A stretch of 64,000 bases of DNA from Phytophthora sp. 'mugwort' (Eukaryota; Oomycota; Peronosporomycetes; Peronosporales; Peronosporaceae), in the NCBI GenBank assembly GCA_033558025.1, contig JAUCEF010000017.1, positions 1,364,001-1,428,000 of the forward strand. Direction: 5' to 3'. Both the position numbers and the translations under genes were made by a program. Of the stretch, positions 44,588-57,865 are shown piece by piece. Under the pieces are notes generated by a model that saw nothing but the letters and a program-made list of their open reading frames with translations, ran no database searches and was not told where the DNA came from. Positions within the stretch are counted from its first letter, which is position 1, and each line of letters starts with the position of its first letter.

Positions 44588-45022
44588 CTGCGGTGTACCG
44601 GTCCAATAGGGGAGTCGAACCTTCAAAATATGCAGAAAAATACTTAAGTAAGCAAAAAGGAAACACACAAATAAACAGATATTCGTCAGATAAATAAGCT
44701 AGAGGGACTCACTACTGCTCCCCTTGCGTGAAATGAGTTGCTTCTTTCTAATATCATCTACCTCACTAGGTGGCTGGTATCCAGGGAAACGTGGAATCGA
44801 TATAAGCAATGTTACGGTCAATTTGAAGGAATTCTCGAGTCAAAAGCGATAAAAGCAAGCTGAAAAATGAATTAACAGCATGCCTGCCGTTTTTGCTTCA
44901 TTTCGTCTGGTTTACTGTACATGCATGTATCGTTGCTCTATTAGCTTGACATTACTAGGTTGGAGGCTTCCTAACCTTGTGTGTGCTGTGCTGCAAAGAT
45001 GGTAACAACTCCACTTGATCGC
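44588..45022. other. Convergent intergenic region, no gene seen
   Basis: 435 bp of AT-rich sequence between the stops of the BTB and GMP synthase genes. I see no repeat or RNA. Confidence 0.4.
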
Positions 45023-46609
45023 TTACTCCCATTCGATGGTGGCAGGCGGCTTGGACGAAATGTCGTACACGACGCGGTTGACGCCACGGACCTCGTTAAT
45101 GATACGGTTCGACATGCGGCCGAGCACCTCGTACGGCATGTGGTACCAGTCAGCCGTCATGTAGTCCGATGTGCTGACGGCACGGATGGCAACGACCTTC
45201 TCGTAAGTGCGACCGTCACCCATGACACCCACAGACTTGACAGGGAGCAGGACGCAAAATGCCTGACCCGTGGTCTTGTAGTGGCCACTGTTACGCAGCT
45301 CCTCGATGAAGATCGAGTCGGCGTGACGCAGAGTCTCCAGCGCCTCGGGCGTGATCTCACCGAGCACACGGATAGCAAGGCCGGGACCCGGGAAAGGATG
45401 GCGCCACACGCTGGGCTCGTCAATGCCGAGAGCCATTCCAAGCTCACGGACCTCGTCCTTGAACAGTTCACGAAGCGGCTCAATGAGCTTCAGGTGCATC
45501 TTGTCCGGAAGGCCACCGACGTTGTGGTGGGTCTTGATCGTGGCCGAGGGGCCCTTGTACGAGATGCTCTCAATCACGTCCGGATACAGCGTGCCTTGCA
45601 GCAGGAAGTCCACGGGGTGACCAATACGCTCCGCCTCCTCCTGGAACAGATCAATGAAAAGGTTGCCGATCGTCTTGCGCTTGGTCTCAGGCTCCGTAAC
45701 ACCCTTTAGTGCGCTCAGGAAGCGGTCCGAGGCGTTAATGCACTTGAGGTTGATGCCGAGCTTAGTATGCAGGCGTTCAACGACCTCCGTGGCCTCGTCC
45801 TGGCGCAGGAGACCATTGTCGATGAGTACAGCGTGGAAGCGGTTGCCCAGAGCGCGCTGCAGCAGCACCGCAGCAACGGACGAGTCGACACCGCCGCTGA
45901 CGGCGCCAATGACGTGGCCCTCGGGACCAACGGTCTCGCGCACCTCCTCGATGAAGGCGTCGGCGATGCTGCGCATGTCCCAGTCCGTGGGCGAGTCACA
46001 TATGTTGACCACAAAGTTGCGCAGGATGTCCTTGCCGCGAGGGCTGTGGGTCACCTCCGGATGGAACTGGATGCCGTAGAACTTGCGCGCCACGTTGACA
46101 ATGGCGGCGTGCTCCGAGTTCTCGGTCGTGGCGATGTCCACGAATCCATCGGGGTTCTTGTGCAGCTTGTCACCATGGCTCATCCACATCTGGAACTCAT
46201 CCGGAAGGCCGTTGAAAAGACCGCCACAGTCCACATCATTCTTACGGGTGACGATGGCCTTGCCGTACTCGCGGTGCTGCGACGGAGCCACTTTGCCGTT
46301 GTTGGTGAAGGCAAGCTCCTGTAGGCCGTAGCAAATGCCCAGTACTGGTAGCTTCTGCTCCTCAACAAGCTTCCACACCTCCGGGTGCACGTGTGGGGCG
46401 CCCTCATCGAAGACGGACTGCGGGCCGCCCGACAAGATGATACCCGTGAGCTGGTGCTGGCGCAGCTCATCGGCGCTCACCAGGCACGAGTAAAGCTCGC
46501 AGAACACGTGCAGCTCACGCACGCGACGCGCAATTAGGTGGCTGTACTGCGAGCCGAAGTCCAGGATGGCCACCTGCTTGCGGTTGGTCACGGGGGAGGC
46601 GTCAGCCAT
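45023..46609 (-). CDS. guaA: GMP synthase (glutamine-hydrolysing)
   Basis: Converts XMP to GMP with glutamine and ATP (EC 6.3.5.2), the last step of guanine nucleotide synthesis. Single exon, 528 residues from ATG 46607-46609, the normal length. The glutamine amidotransferase class I domain has nucleophile C93 in GICYGLQE and His183/Glu185 in GIQFHPEV. The ATP-pyrophosphatase loop is SGGVDSS at about 238-244. The C-terminal dimerisation part ends in KPPATIEWE, the conserved terminus. The compact bacterial-like form without the insertion found in animal enzymes is typical of fungi and protists. The upstream gene's stop lies 167 bp away. Confidence 0.97.
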   Translation of the reverse strand: MADASPVTNRKQVAILDFGSQYSHLIARRVRELHVFCELYSCLVSADELRQHQLTGIILSGGPQSVFDEGAPHVHPEVWKLVEEQKLPVLGICYGLQELAFTNNGKVAPSQHREYGKAIVTRKNDVDCGGLFNGLPDEFQMWMSHGDKLHKNPDGFVDIATTENSEHAAIVNVARKFYGIQFHPEVTHSPRGKDILRNFVVNICDSPTDWDMRSIADAFIEEVRETVGPEGHVIGAVSGGVDSSVAAVLLQRALGNRFHAVLIDNGLLRQDEATEVVERLHTKLGINLKCINASDRFLSALKGVTEPETKRKTIGNLFIDLFQEEAERIGHPVDFLLQGTLYPDVIESISYKGPSATIKTHHNVGGLPDKMHLKLIEPLRELFKDEVRELGMALGIDEPSVWRHPFPGPGLAIRVLGEITPEALETLRHADSIFIEELRNSGHYKTTGQAFCVLLPVKSVGVMGDGRTYEKVVAIRAVSTSDYMTADWYHMPYEVLGRMSNRIINEVRGVNRVVYDISSKPPATIEWE

Positions 46610-46775
46610 GTTGAACGGGGTCGAAGGAGTCTACGGCGTGTTCGGTTCTGACCAGCGGCTCACAACCACCGAGCGGACACATGACGTACCTCCCAGCCAG
46701 CCACTCGCAGCCAATCAGCGCTCAGATTGTGATCAGATGGATACATGTAGCCATCTTCTTCGCCAATCACAGCGC

Positions 46776-49700
46776 TCAATCTGAAACGACGAGTACTTCC
46801 GATGCCTTGCGCAGTATTGCAATACCCAGCGACGACACGCGCAGATTCTGCAGCAGCACAAGCGTCTCCAACTGGCTTGAGGCCAATGCCGGCGCCAGAT
46901 AGCCCAGCATACCGCGGTCCGACAGAACGTTGCGGCTCATTGCCAACACGCGCAACTGGCTGCCAGCAAGCAGAGCTCGCGCTAGAGCGGGGCAGGCGGC
47001 GTCCGCGATGTGGTTCCCACTGAGGTCGAGCTTCCACAGCGCTCGGTTGTAAGCCAGCGCCTCGAACAAAGCAGCAGCTCCAGCACTACCCACTTCACAA
47101 CGCTCGAGAACGAGTTGTTGCAGGCAGCTGGGACTCTGGGCCAACGCACAGGCGAGGGAAACGACGGATGCAGGAGCGAGCGGGACGTTGGCCAATACGA
47201 CGGACACGAGCGCGAGGCTGGAGCTGCGACGACTGCGTTGCAATATGGAAGCTAGGAGGGACACGTGCGAAGGTCGGAGCGGCGCGTTGCACAGAATGAG
47301 GGACTGCACAGGACACGACTTGGATGTGGAGCTGGTGCACTCGTCTAATGCGCCCACGACCTGCTCGTTGAGGTTGAAAAGTAGACTACTTGATGTTGAG
47401 CTGATGCTGGAGAGCCCGCCACCGCCGTCGACGATTATGCTGGTGGATAGAGAAATGAGTTGTCGGAGCTGAGGACCTTTGAACACAGTGCCGGCACTGG
47501 AAGGGAGCATATGAGCAACAAAATAAGTAGCTTGAGAACCTTCCAGTGTAAACGATTAAAACGTTGCTAGAACCGACCTATACGAGAGCTGGCACATTCC
47601 AGTTTGGCGCACACGATTAAGAATTGTGAAGAAAAGCATTGATGGTATCTCGGCGCGCTAAGTACAAGATGGTCGTGGGGTTAGTGGCATATTTCACGCA
47701 TAGACAAAATGTAGTGGCTTACCTCCTCCAGCGTGAGTGGCTTGTCGAATTTGCTTTCAGAGGCAGTAGCAGGCTTTCGACGGCCGATGACGGGTGTGGG
47801 ATCTCTTGACTTGATCAATGATGAACTGCGTACACGCAGTACGCTCTTTTCGAGCAAGGCCGCGGCCTCCCATTGACGGAAGCAGCGCTCCAATGGCTTT
47901 TGTGAGGCTGTGGCCAGTAGCCTTGCCTGTGCTAATTTTTTCGCCACGACGCAACGAGCTTGACGCTGCGCGCGGTGGCGACGGAATGTTCGCTGTAGCA
48001 GACAAGCTGCCTCGTTTTGCTCTCGTCGCGTCGCCCGTGTAGTTTCTCGCCAGCCATAAAATACTCGACGCACTCGTTGTAAGGCTAGTTTATTCGCTGC
48101 TTTTTCGCCGCGTTGTGCAGCGACGGAGTGCCTGTCAAGAGTGCAGAGGTACCGTCGATGCATCAGCCAGCAACGTAATCGGCGTTGAATTCTGGTCGCT
48201 GCCACGTGCTGTCGGGCTTTTTTGGCCATGCATTCTGCACGAAGTTCGCGGAAAAAGACACCTACGAGGGTGTAGAAGTTCTGCTGCAGTCTGGCTAGCA
48301 GACGTCGTTGTGCTGCACGCTTACTAAGTACTCGAAGAGTTCGAGAACGCTTTCGTCGATGTCTCCACCACCTCTGCACCTGGATTATTGCAGCATCACG
48401 CTGAGAAATGTGCCCTGACAGCGCTAACAAACATGCCCACAGCTTGATGTCCGGGGGCTGACCTTTAAGTCCACTACCAAATGCTACGGTTCCATTAACC
48501 AGCATTTCTGCGATGCGCCGTTGTTCCAGCTTTTGGCGAGCCCAAAATCTCCGAAAGAGCCCTTGGATGCGTGTTACTGCGTTATACCTTCTTCTATGGT
48601 GTGCTTGGACATGCTGGCGAAGAAGGTTGAATCCTGTCTGCAGAAACTGAAATTTACGGGAGCCCGAGAGCTTCGTAAGTGCATTGAGAGCTCTTCGACG
48701 ACGTGCACGAATATGTTTAGCTTGCCTTCGTGCGAGTACGCCCCGTATGTGCTTCTGGATGGTCACAGCTGCACTCCACTTGCGTAGACGACGGACGAGC
48801 GCGAGATTGGCGAGTGCCCGCCAAGTACTTAATAGTATTTGTTGCCTTCGATCCGAGAGTAAGCGATTCATCGTGACAGTTGCAGCCCGATGGCGTTTTA
48901 GCTCGACATGGTACTGGCGTACTGCTAACCTTGAGCGATATCTACGTTGAATAGCCCGTGAAGCTCTGTCACGCGCACTTCGAACCTCAACAAGTGCTAG
49001 ATGCCAGGCTTGAAACACGCGTAATGTCAGCGACGTTGAGCGTCGGGCAAGGCATTGCTGCAGAATGCTCTTGTGTCGTTGACGCAGTAGCAGCAGCTCA
49101 AAACAGATCTTACGACTGCGCCATGATCGGAATTGCCGCTGAATGAGCACGACAGCATCGAGATACTCTTGCTTTCGAGCATAAGCAAAATCGCTCCATC
49201 TATGGAATACTCCAAGCTTGCCCAGCTCGGTGCGACGGCCAGCAAACTTCGCCAAAAGAGAACCGCGTTCATTTTTTCGAGCACGAAGAGCTCGAAGTGT
49301 GCGCTTGTCTCGGGCGATGTAAAGCAGGGATTGAATGTCTCTAGCAGCGGCATTCAGCCGTAGACCGATCAGTCTGTCGTCTTGCTCCCCCATGGCAAAA
49401 TTAGCAAATACTTCCTTCTCTCTTCGTTTCTCGCGCAAGAAGGCAAGCTCTCTTCGTGCTTGAAATCCTCTCCATACGCATTGAATACGCAACGCCATCG
49501 CATGGCGGCGTTGCTCCAAAACGTGAGCGACACCGAGGCGCCACTTCGCCAACCTCCAATATCGCCGAACATATAATTGCAAATGTGCTGCACTCGTGTG
49601 CTCCAAACCGAAACGTTCTCGCCATAAGGCACTGCACATTTCCAACAAGAATCGTTCATGACGGGCGCTGTAATATTCCTCACGAGGTAGCTGCAAAAGC

Positions 49701-50792
49701 GCTTCAGCAAATACCCTCTCTGCTCCCGGGCTATCTCCCGTACGCAGCAGACAAACACCTTCCAGAAGTAATTTGGCGGCAGGTAGCCCTCCTGACGCTG
49801 GTTCTATCCGGCGGCGAGCTTCACGAAGTGCTGAAAGAACTAGAAGCGGTGCATTGGCTGGGCCTGCGAGTCGCTGAGCTAGATCCAGCCAAGTCTGTAC
49901 GTCACGACACCACAGTAGCGTGCGCTGTTCCTCGTTCTTCCGCGATGTCGTGAACAAAATGTGCGCTGTCTTCTCTGATGGCAGCACCGGCGGAAGTGCA
50001 ACTAGAGCTTTATACGCTTGTGAGTATATCTCACGCTCTAGTCCACGCATACCTGGCACATGGGAAAGCTCCAATGCTGCTAGCAGACTGAATTGATACG
50101 CTGCGAGACGATACGGGAATGACGACGAGGGTCCTTGCCCTTCAGCTAGATATCGAAAGTATTGTGCGCTCTCTTGGTGACGATCCAGTGCTGATGCTGT
50201 AAGCGCCGATAAGAAGATGGCCTTATTGAGACGAGGAGATGTTGGATAGCCTTCAACAAGTAGAGTGCACACAGCAAGCGCGCCCTGGTATGATCCAAAT
50301 TCAAGGTAAAGCCTCACGAGCGGAAGCAACAATTCTGGACTCGCTTTGTTGTTTGGATATTCCATCGCAATGAGGAAGGTGCTGTAAGCCTCTTGAAGAA
50401 ACACGGTATGCAGCTGTTTTGTATTGGCGTTTGAGCATCGGGGTCGTTTGGATTGTATAGCTGACATGTCGAGACTGGAAGGCACGTGCAATGTCCTGAC
50501 GTGGGCTTCCCACAGCTGAAATTGTGTGAGAGCGAGCTCAGTCCAAAGCTTTTCTGAGTCGCCTTCGCGCTGCCAAGAATGATTTAGAACGAGATTGCAC
50601 GAGTTAAATATGTAGATCACTCGTGCTTACCTCGATAATAGCTTCCAAAGCGTCTACGGCATCTTGGTACATACCAGCATGCCGGTCCTGGAGTGCTCGA
50701 GCATAAGTTGCTTTCGACTCTTCGCTTGAGAACACCAAGTCACTGTCATTTTTGGTACAAGTTGCCGCTGTCGTTGTGTGTAAACGATTCAT
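46776..50792 (-). CDS. TPR-IQ motif protein, probably with a spliced C-terminal LRR region
   Basis: Proposed exons: 50631-50792, 47723-50569, 47578-47657 and 46776-47496, for about 1269 residues. All junctions keep phase. Intron 50570-50630 is well supported; the donor GGAG/GTAAGCC at 47722 is strong; the donor GTCGGT at 47577 is weak. Residues 1-330 are TPR-like helices (SYQGALAVCTLLVEGYP, TGDSPGAERVFAEALLQLP). Residues 350-950 are very basic with many IQ calmodulin-binding motifs, for example ALRIQCVWRGFQARRELAFL, VLIQRQFRSWRSRK, AVTIQKHIRGVLARRQAK, AVTRIQGLFRRFWARQKL and ACLLQRTFRRHRAQRQARC. The last exon has ribonuclease-inhibitor-type LRRs (ALWKLDLSGNHIADAACPAL and QLRVLAMSRNVLSDRGMLGY). 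Otherwise the LRR part is a separate gene starting at ATG 47508-47510. Such proteins often serve cilia or centrosomes. Confidence 0.7.
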
Positions 50793-50891
50793 CACTCGAC
50801 TGGTATCACCGCCTTCTCTCTACCATCACACTTGCTTGCCATATACCGATCAGTAGTCACTGGAAGTGTTCTTCCCTATTATTATGCTGCG

Positions 50892-53800
50892 CTAATGATA
50901 CCCACAATTAGCTGCTTCCGAGGAAGTCAGTGTACTGGCTGGAGGCGAAAACCAGAAGTTATCAAGCTCGAACACAATTCGAATGCTTTTGCTGCATAGT
51001 TCAAGTACCTCGAGTCCTCGAACGTGCGCTTTAACGAGTTTTGCCATCTCCAGGAACGGAACCATAGTTTCAGCTCGCCGCGCTGATGTCCCCCGTGGTA
51101 ACTTCTTGCTTTGGTCATCGAATTCCAACTGCTGCTCCGTCTTATTCACTTCGCGCTCTAACGAGCAGAATATGCTACGGCATGGTTGATCCTTCGAGTG
51201 CTCGGCGTGCGGAGATTGTACAAATTCGCTAAGACGTTCTACCCATGAGGCCACAAACAATGGGTCTGTGACAAAATCCACCGCACTAGCATGGTTAAAG
51301 TACTTCTGCACGAGCCTACTAAGCTTAGCATAACGGAGCTCAAGACTTAGATCCTTCATGTTCCTAGTAAAAAGTAGCATCTTTTTCCAGCCTGCGTCCG
51401 CCCAGCGCGATGGGTTTAGTAACAGACCCAAAGCTTGTACACATGGTTCATTCAGCGTCGACGTTACTGAGACGGATCCTTTCACCATGTCACCAAGCGA
51501 TCCTACATCAGCAACGTGGGTCAGTTTCCAGGGTACACGACTAGGTCGAAAGTATCAGTGATCCCTACCAATTCCAAGCCGACGAATCATCTCGAAAAGT
51601 CTTGCAGCTGGATAACTTTCGTACGTTGCCATAAAACTTTCAAACGATACAGTCGAGCCCCCGCCGAACAATTCAGCTAGTGTAGCTTCAAGCAGGGCTT
51701 CTTTGCCAAGAGCCTGCTGGAAGGCGTTAAACTCCTGCAGGCTCCATTCACCGCTGTGATTAGCGTCGAAAGCATCAAAAATCATCCTCATCGCGCGTTT
51801 TCGATTTTGCCTTTTCCCCAGGTTTTGTAGCAGTATTGCCATATCTTGTGAACGTTTCAGTATATCTGAAAGTGATTGATCCAACTCGCCCAGTACGAAG
51901 AAGCTGCCAAAACCAACTGCAAACGAAGTACCTGTGCACTCCTACGGCGAGGAAAGAAATATCCAATAAAACACTTAGTAAAGCTTAATGAAAATTGCGG
52001 GGATGGGGGGAAGGCGTCTAAAATATAACTCACCTCCAAATTAGAGATAAAGTCTTCGCGGAAGTCGATACAGACGCGAAGACATTTCGCTCCTTCACTG
52101 CGAATTGACGACTGCATGGTAACTACGGAAATAGTACACAACAGGTTAGTTTTCGTATGGTGATATAGCACGTTCCTGCCGATAAAACAGCAACCTGAGC
52201 ATTTAGTCCATAGCGATGCAAATGGCGACCACACTTGGTCTTGTTGTACAGCTTTTTCTACCAACGATGCCAAATCAATACCTTCCTCATCTGTTTTTAA
52301 TAACACGAGGTCCGAGTTATTGTAGTATTTCAGAGAATAATACCGCAATTATACTTACCTGTGATTTCCGAATTCAGCAAGAAATTTACGATAAGACGCA
52401 TAGTATGGAGGCCCGGATCCTCCGGTTGTTTGTCATCGCCGTTGTAATCGAGTTGTCCTTCCTTCTTAAGCTTGGTTTTGTCAGTTTTGACTCCCATGTC
52501 GCTATTCGGTGGGTGAATCTCTACTCGGAACCTGATGTTATCTCCAAGAGAAGTACCAACACGTTTCAAAGTCGGAGAACTAGTCGGAGTTTGAACTGGC
52601 GCCGCATTATCACCAACGTGAATGCTAAGGGTCCACTGGAGTTCTCCGTCATCAGTATCAGGCTGTAGTACGCCATTCTCTAATCTATCGAGAAGACGTT
52701 TCTTAGCTACAGTTGTCCGCCGATGCGCAGTAGGTCCCAGTGTCTTCACCGCTCTTTTAACGAAAGCAGCAAGTGCAGCATTCATGCGCTTTTCCACACT
52801 TGTCACACTCTCGACAACAAAATAACTCACAATCTCCCATAGTGCCTCTGGTTTCTCTCGCCATTGATTTTGCATCCACGCTTTCATGACTCGAAGGATG
52901 TCACCAGATCGTACAAGTCCAAACTGGTCCGTTGCCATATCATCCATAAGCACGGCCGCCTATAGGCAACACAGGTGGTAAACACAGGTGGTAAATTGTC
53001 ACCCTTGAGATGGACTATTCCGAACTCTACAAACTAACCTCACTCCGAGACAGTGATATCCCACCGTCCGATACAACTGTGACCAACCGCTGCAAGGTGC
53101 GTGCATCAACATACTTTTTGATCTCAACAGCGGATATCACTTGTATCGAATGGATTGATTCCTTCGGAGGAGGCGGGCACACTACAGTCTGCAGTCTCCG
53201 TGCGAAGCATTCTACTGTAGGCCCAGAGGGGGCCGTTAATGCTCGCTGACCTTCAGTACCTTTGATTGACCCGCTGACAGAAGCAATTCCAGTTACAACT
53301 CTTCCCTTATCATCTTTCAAAGACAAGCGGGTGTCAGAAAAAAACAATCGCAGAATTGAATAGTGCTTGCACTTTTAGACTGACATGGCTACAATACCTG
53401 ACGTTATCACCTGTGTTGCCTGGTAGTCGAGGTAAGCCATTTGCTTCATGAGCTTACCCTGTTGGATCAACAACTCGTCTGAGGACGTTGCCACACCCTG
53501 TACATGTAAGCGCAAGCGTTATAGAGACGTATCATCAAGCACAATAATAAATACCAAGTACCCACCGCCTCCAGGTCGCTCATGAAGAATAGGATCTCTG
53601 GGTCTGCGAGAGCTTTACTGATGACGATTTGGCGCAAGATCTCATCGTTTTCGCCGAAGATTCCTGCCCGCACAGTAAAACGTTGTCGATTCAGCCCTCA
53701 TAGACGTCAGTACCAATGATTAATTCCCAGCTAAAGGTCTGTACGTCGAATTAGCGGCTTCATCGTGGATTCCTGCAGCACATCAGCTCCAGGTGTGAAT

Positions 53801-54291
53801 ATCTTCAAGCCCGTGGCCGCGGCCGATACCACCATTGAAAGCTCGCAATTATTGAGCGTCTTAAGTCCTCCGTTATCTAGCAGCGACAGCACAACTAGAG
53901 CCACAAAAATAAGCCATCCTCTGTCCGTCATTCCGGAGTGCTTGTGCATAACCATACACTCAAGTTTCTGGGGCTTCTTGGCATCTACGAGGAGCGCAAG
54001 GCCACTGAAGAATTCCATAACTGCGAGTTTCCTCGTCTGCTTGATGTCTAGTACCTCGAACATTGCCAGCAGCTGCAGCTTATCCTTATCGGGACAAAGT
54101 GGTGACACAATTGCCTGGAAAACGGGAAAGGGCAGGAAGTACTGGAAGGCGGGGTCGGACCAGCGGCGGTGCGCCTCCTGTTGGAAGCGCAGGTGCAGCT
54201 GCTCTAACTCCACCCAAGAGCGGGGCACCAGCGGTCGTAGCTCCCAGCGTACGCTGCCACCGTCCCCTGCCTTCGACTGGCTTATACCCAT
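50892..54291 (-). CDS. EF-hand protein with N-myristoylation-type start, nine exons
   Basis: Exons 53745-54291, 53566-53663, 53411-53497, 53039-53365, 52359-52959, 52195-52290, 52034-52122, 51569-51941 and 50892-51502 join in phase to 942 residues; the 45-bp intron 53366-53410 is the least certain. The start MGISQSKAG fits an N-myristoylation signal. The N-terminal part (FPVFQAIVSPL, then LLAMFEVLDIKQTRKLAVME) is a degenerate EF-hand pair like that of calcineurin-B-type proteins. A canonical EF loop, DANHSGEWSLQE, follows IFDAFDANHSG in exon 8, with Trp at loop position 8. The middle holds QFGLVRSGDILRVMKAWMQN, which may be another helical calcium-type module. I know no named family with this layout. 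A membrane-associated calcium sensor is inference. Confidence 0.75.
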
Positions 54292-54425
54292 ATTGCTGGG
54301 ATGCGGACTTCAACATCACTCAGATTGGTCGAAAAGCCCGATTTTTGTCCAATGCGACGGCGTTGAAGAGCGATGGATTTTTCCTCACACAGCAAGTTAA
54401 CTTTCAACAGTGAAAGAGCGCTGCG
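54292..54425. promoter_or_regulatory. Shared 134-bp bidirectional promoter, EF-hand gene and VPS4
   Basis: The two start codons are only 134 bp apart and point away from each other. The sequence contains TTAACTTTCAACAGTGAAAG (about 54395-54414), an initiator-like pyrimidine/CA motif readable on both strands. No TATA box is evident. Confidence 0.45.
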
Positions 54426-56486
<2,061 letters not shown>

Positions 56487-56560
56487 ACAAACGCATAGAC
56501 AGACGACTTCATCGTATCCATCTCTCTAAAGCCGTGTTGATAAACAACTCTGTTGCTTTC

Positions 56561-57512
56561 TTACTTCTGAGATTGGGACAGCGACTCAATCAAACGGCCC
56601 AACTCGTCGGCAGAAAAGTGATGTGCATCATTACAAAAATGACACGTGAGGTCCACGCCGGCGCTGCCTACGTCGGCTGCAACTTGCTTTAGATCAGTTG
56701 CTCCCATTTCCTTGAGACGCTGCGCATAGTTTTCCTTTGAGCAACGACAGTAGTAGTCCAGTGGCACGCGCTTGCAGTTCTTATCCGTGATGTCAGCACC
56801 CGGAATCAACTCGTTCAGGTACTCCAGTAGGTCTGTGTTCTTCTTCAACACAGTGGCACAGAACGGAAGTTTGTCGAATGCCACCTCATCTAACTCATAG
56901 TGTCGCTCGTGCACCTCCGTCGAAGGCATCTTTTGCACAATAAGACCACAGCTGCGCGTATGGTCTTTGTCGGCAACGCTATCGATACGCACGATAGTCG
57001 GGACCTGCTCCGACACGTCGAAAAACCTCTGCCAGTCTAACTCGGGCACCCCAGAGGCTTCAATGGACGTATTGTACGGCTTTGCTGCGCCATAGAGGAC
57101 CTTGGAGACATGCATGTGTCCTCCATGTTCTATTGCTCCAGCAAGCGATTGATCGACGTAAACGGCTTTGCCTCGGACCTACACGACAGCATCGCATTGG
57201 TAAGTTACTAGCATATCAATACTACTACACGAACACGCCACACACTTCCCCGACGGCCATCGCCTCGACGTAGAGCTCCTGGATGTTAGGCGTCTTGACC
57301 ATCATCTTGACGCGCTCGTCGCCCTTGAACATGGAGCTGAGCATGGCAGTGCCGGCCATGTACTCGCCCCAAAGCTTCGTGCCTTCCGAGGCCAGCGGCA
57401 GTCGCCACCGCCGCGCCACCTCCTCCACTGCGTTGCGCGCCATCACTCCGGATACGCGCAGATTGCCCACATGGCAACGTATAACCACATCGCGTAGCGG
57501 CCGCTTCCACAT
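56561..57512 (-). CDS. HSP33 redox-regulated chaperone
   Basis: Hsp33 is an ATP-independent holdase activated by oxidation of a C-terminal zinc centre. Two exons: 57246-57512 and 56561-57178 (intron 57179-57245, 67 bp), 294 residues, the bacterial length. The N-terminal domain reads DVVIRCHVGNLRVSGVMARN, then AGTAMLSSMFKGDERVKMMV and AMAVGEVRGKAVYVDQS. The C-terminal switch has the four zinc cysteines as CRC (DYYCRCSKENY) and CHFC (DLTCHFCNDAHHF). I start at ATG 57510-57512; the frame is open further upstream. No organelle-targeting peptide is obvious in this model. The stop is 74 bp from the VPS4 stop, tail to tail. The family is mostly bacterial, but scattered protists have it. Confidence 0.9.
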
Positions 57513-57865
57513 ACCCGTGCCACAGCGATCGGATAATTCACTATAAAAATGATTGAGAGGCTCGTCAAAGTAATAATAATAAGGGCAATACCCGATGTCG
57601 CAATAATAATTATTCAGTAATATCCGTACTAATATCCCGTTGTACCGGTAACGTAACGGAACAATATAGTGCACGTTTCTGAGATAGAAACGAAATTATT
57701 CCTACTAATTGGTAAGCGTAGAACAGCGGGAAGCGGCGAAAATTGGCGAAATATTCAACGAATGGGGAGAATATACATGCATTCGGTTTCGCTCAGGTTG
57801 TCACACAGCCCGAAAATGTAGGTTTGAAAATCGCTTACAAATCGTTCAATTTTGGGGGGACCATT
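57513..57865. other. Upstream of HSP33; AT-rich, no gene
   Basis: 57540-57640 is rich in ATAATAATAAT-type sequence. The right half is unassigned and may include the edge of the neighbouring transposon. Confidence 0.3.

Noticed and set aside
44981..45709. Plus-strand open frame of 242 codons
   Set aside because: Antisense to GMP synthase, which is certain; composition (His, Arg, Val rich) is that of a shadow frame.
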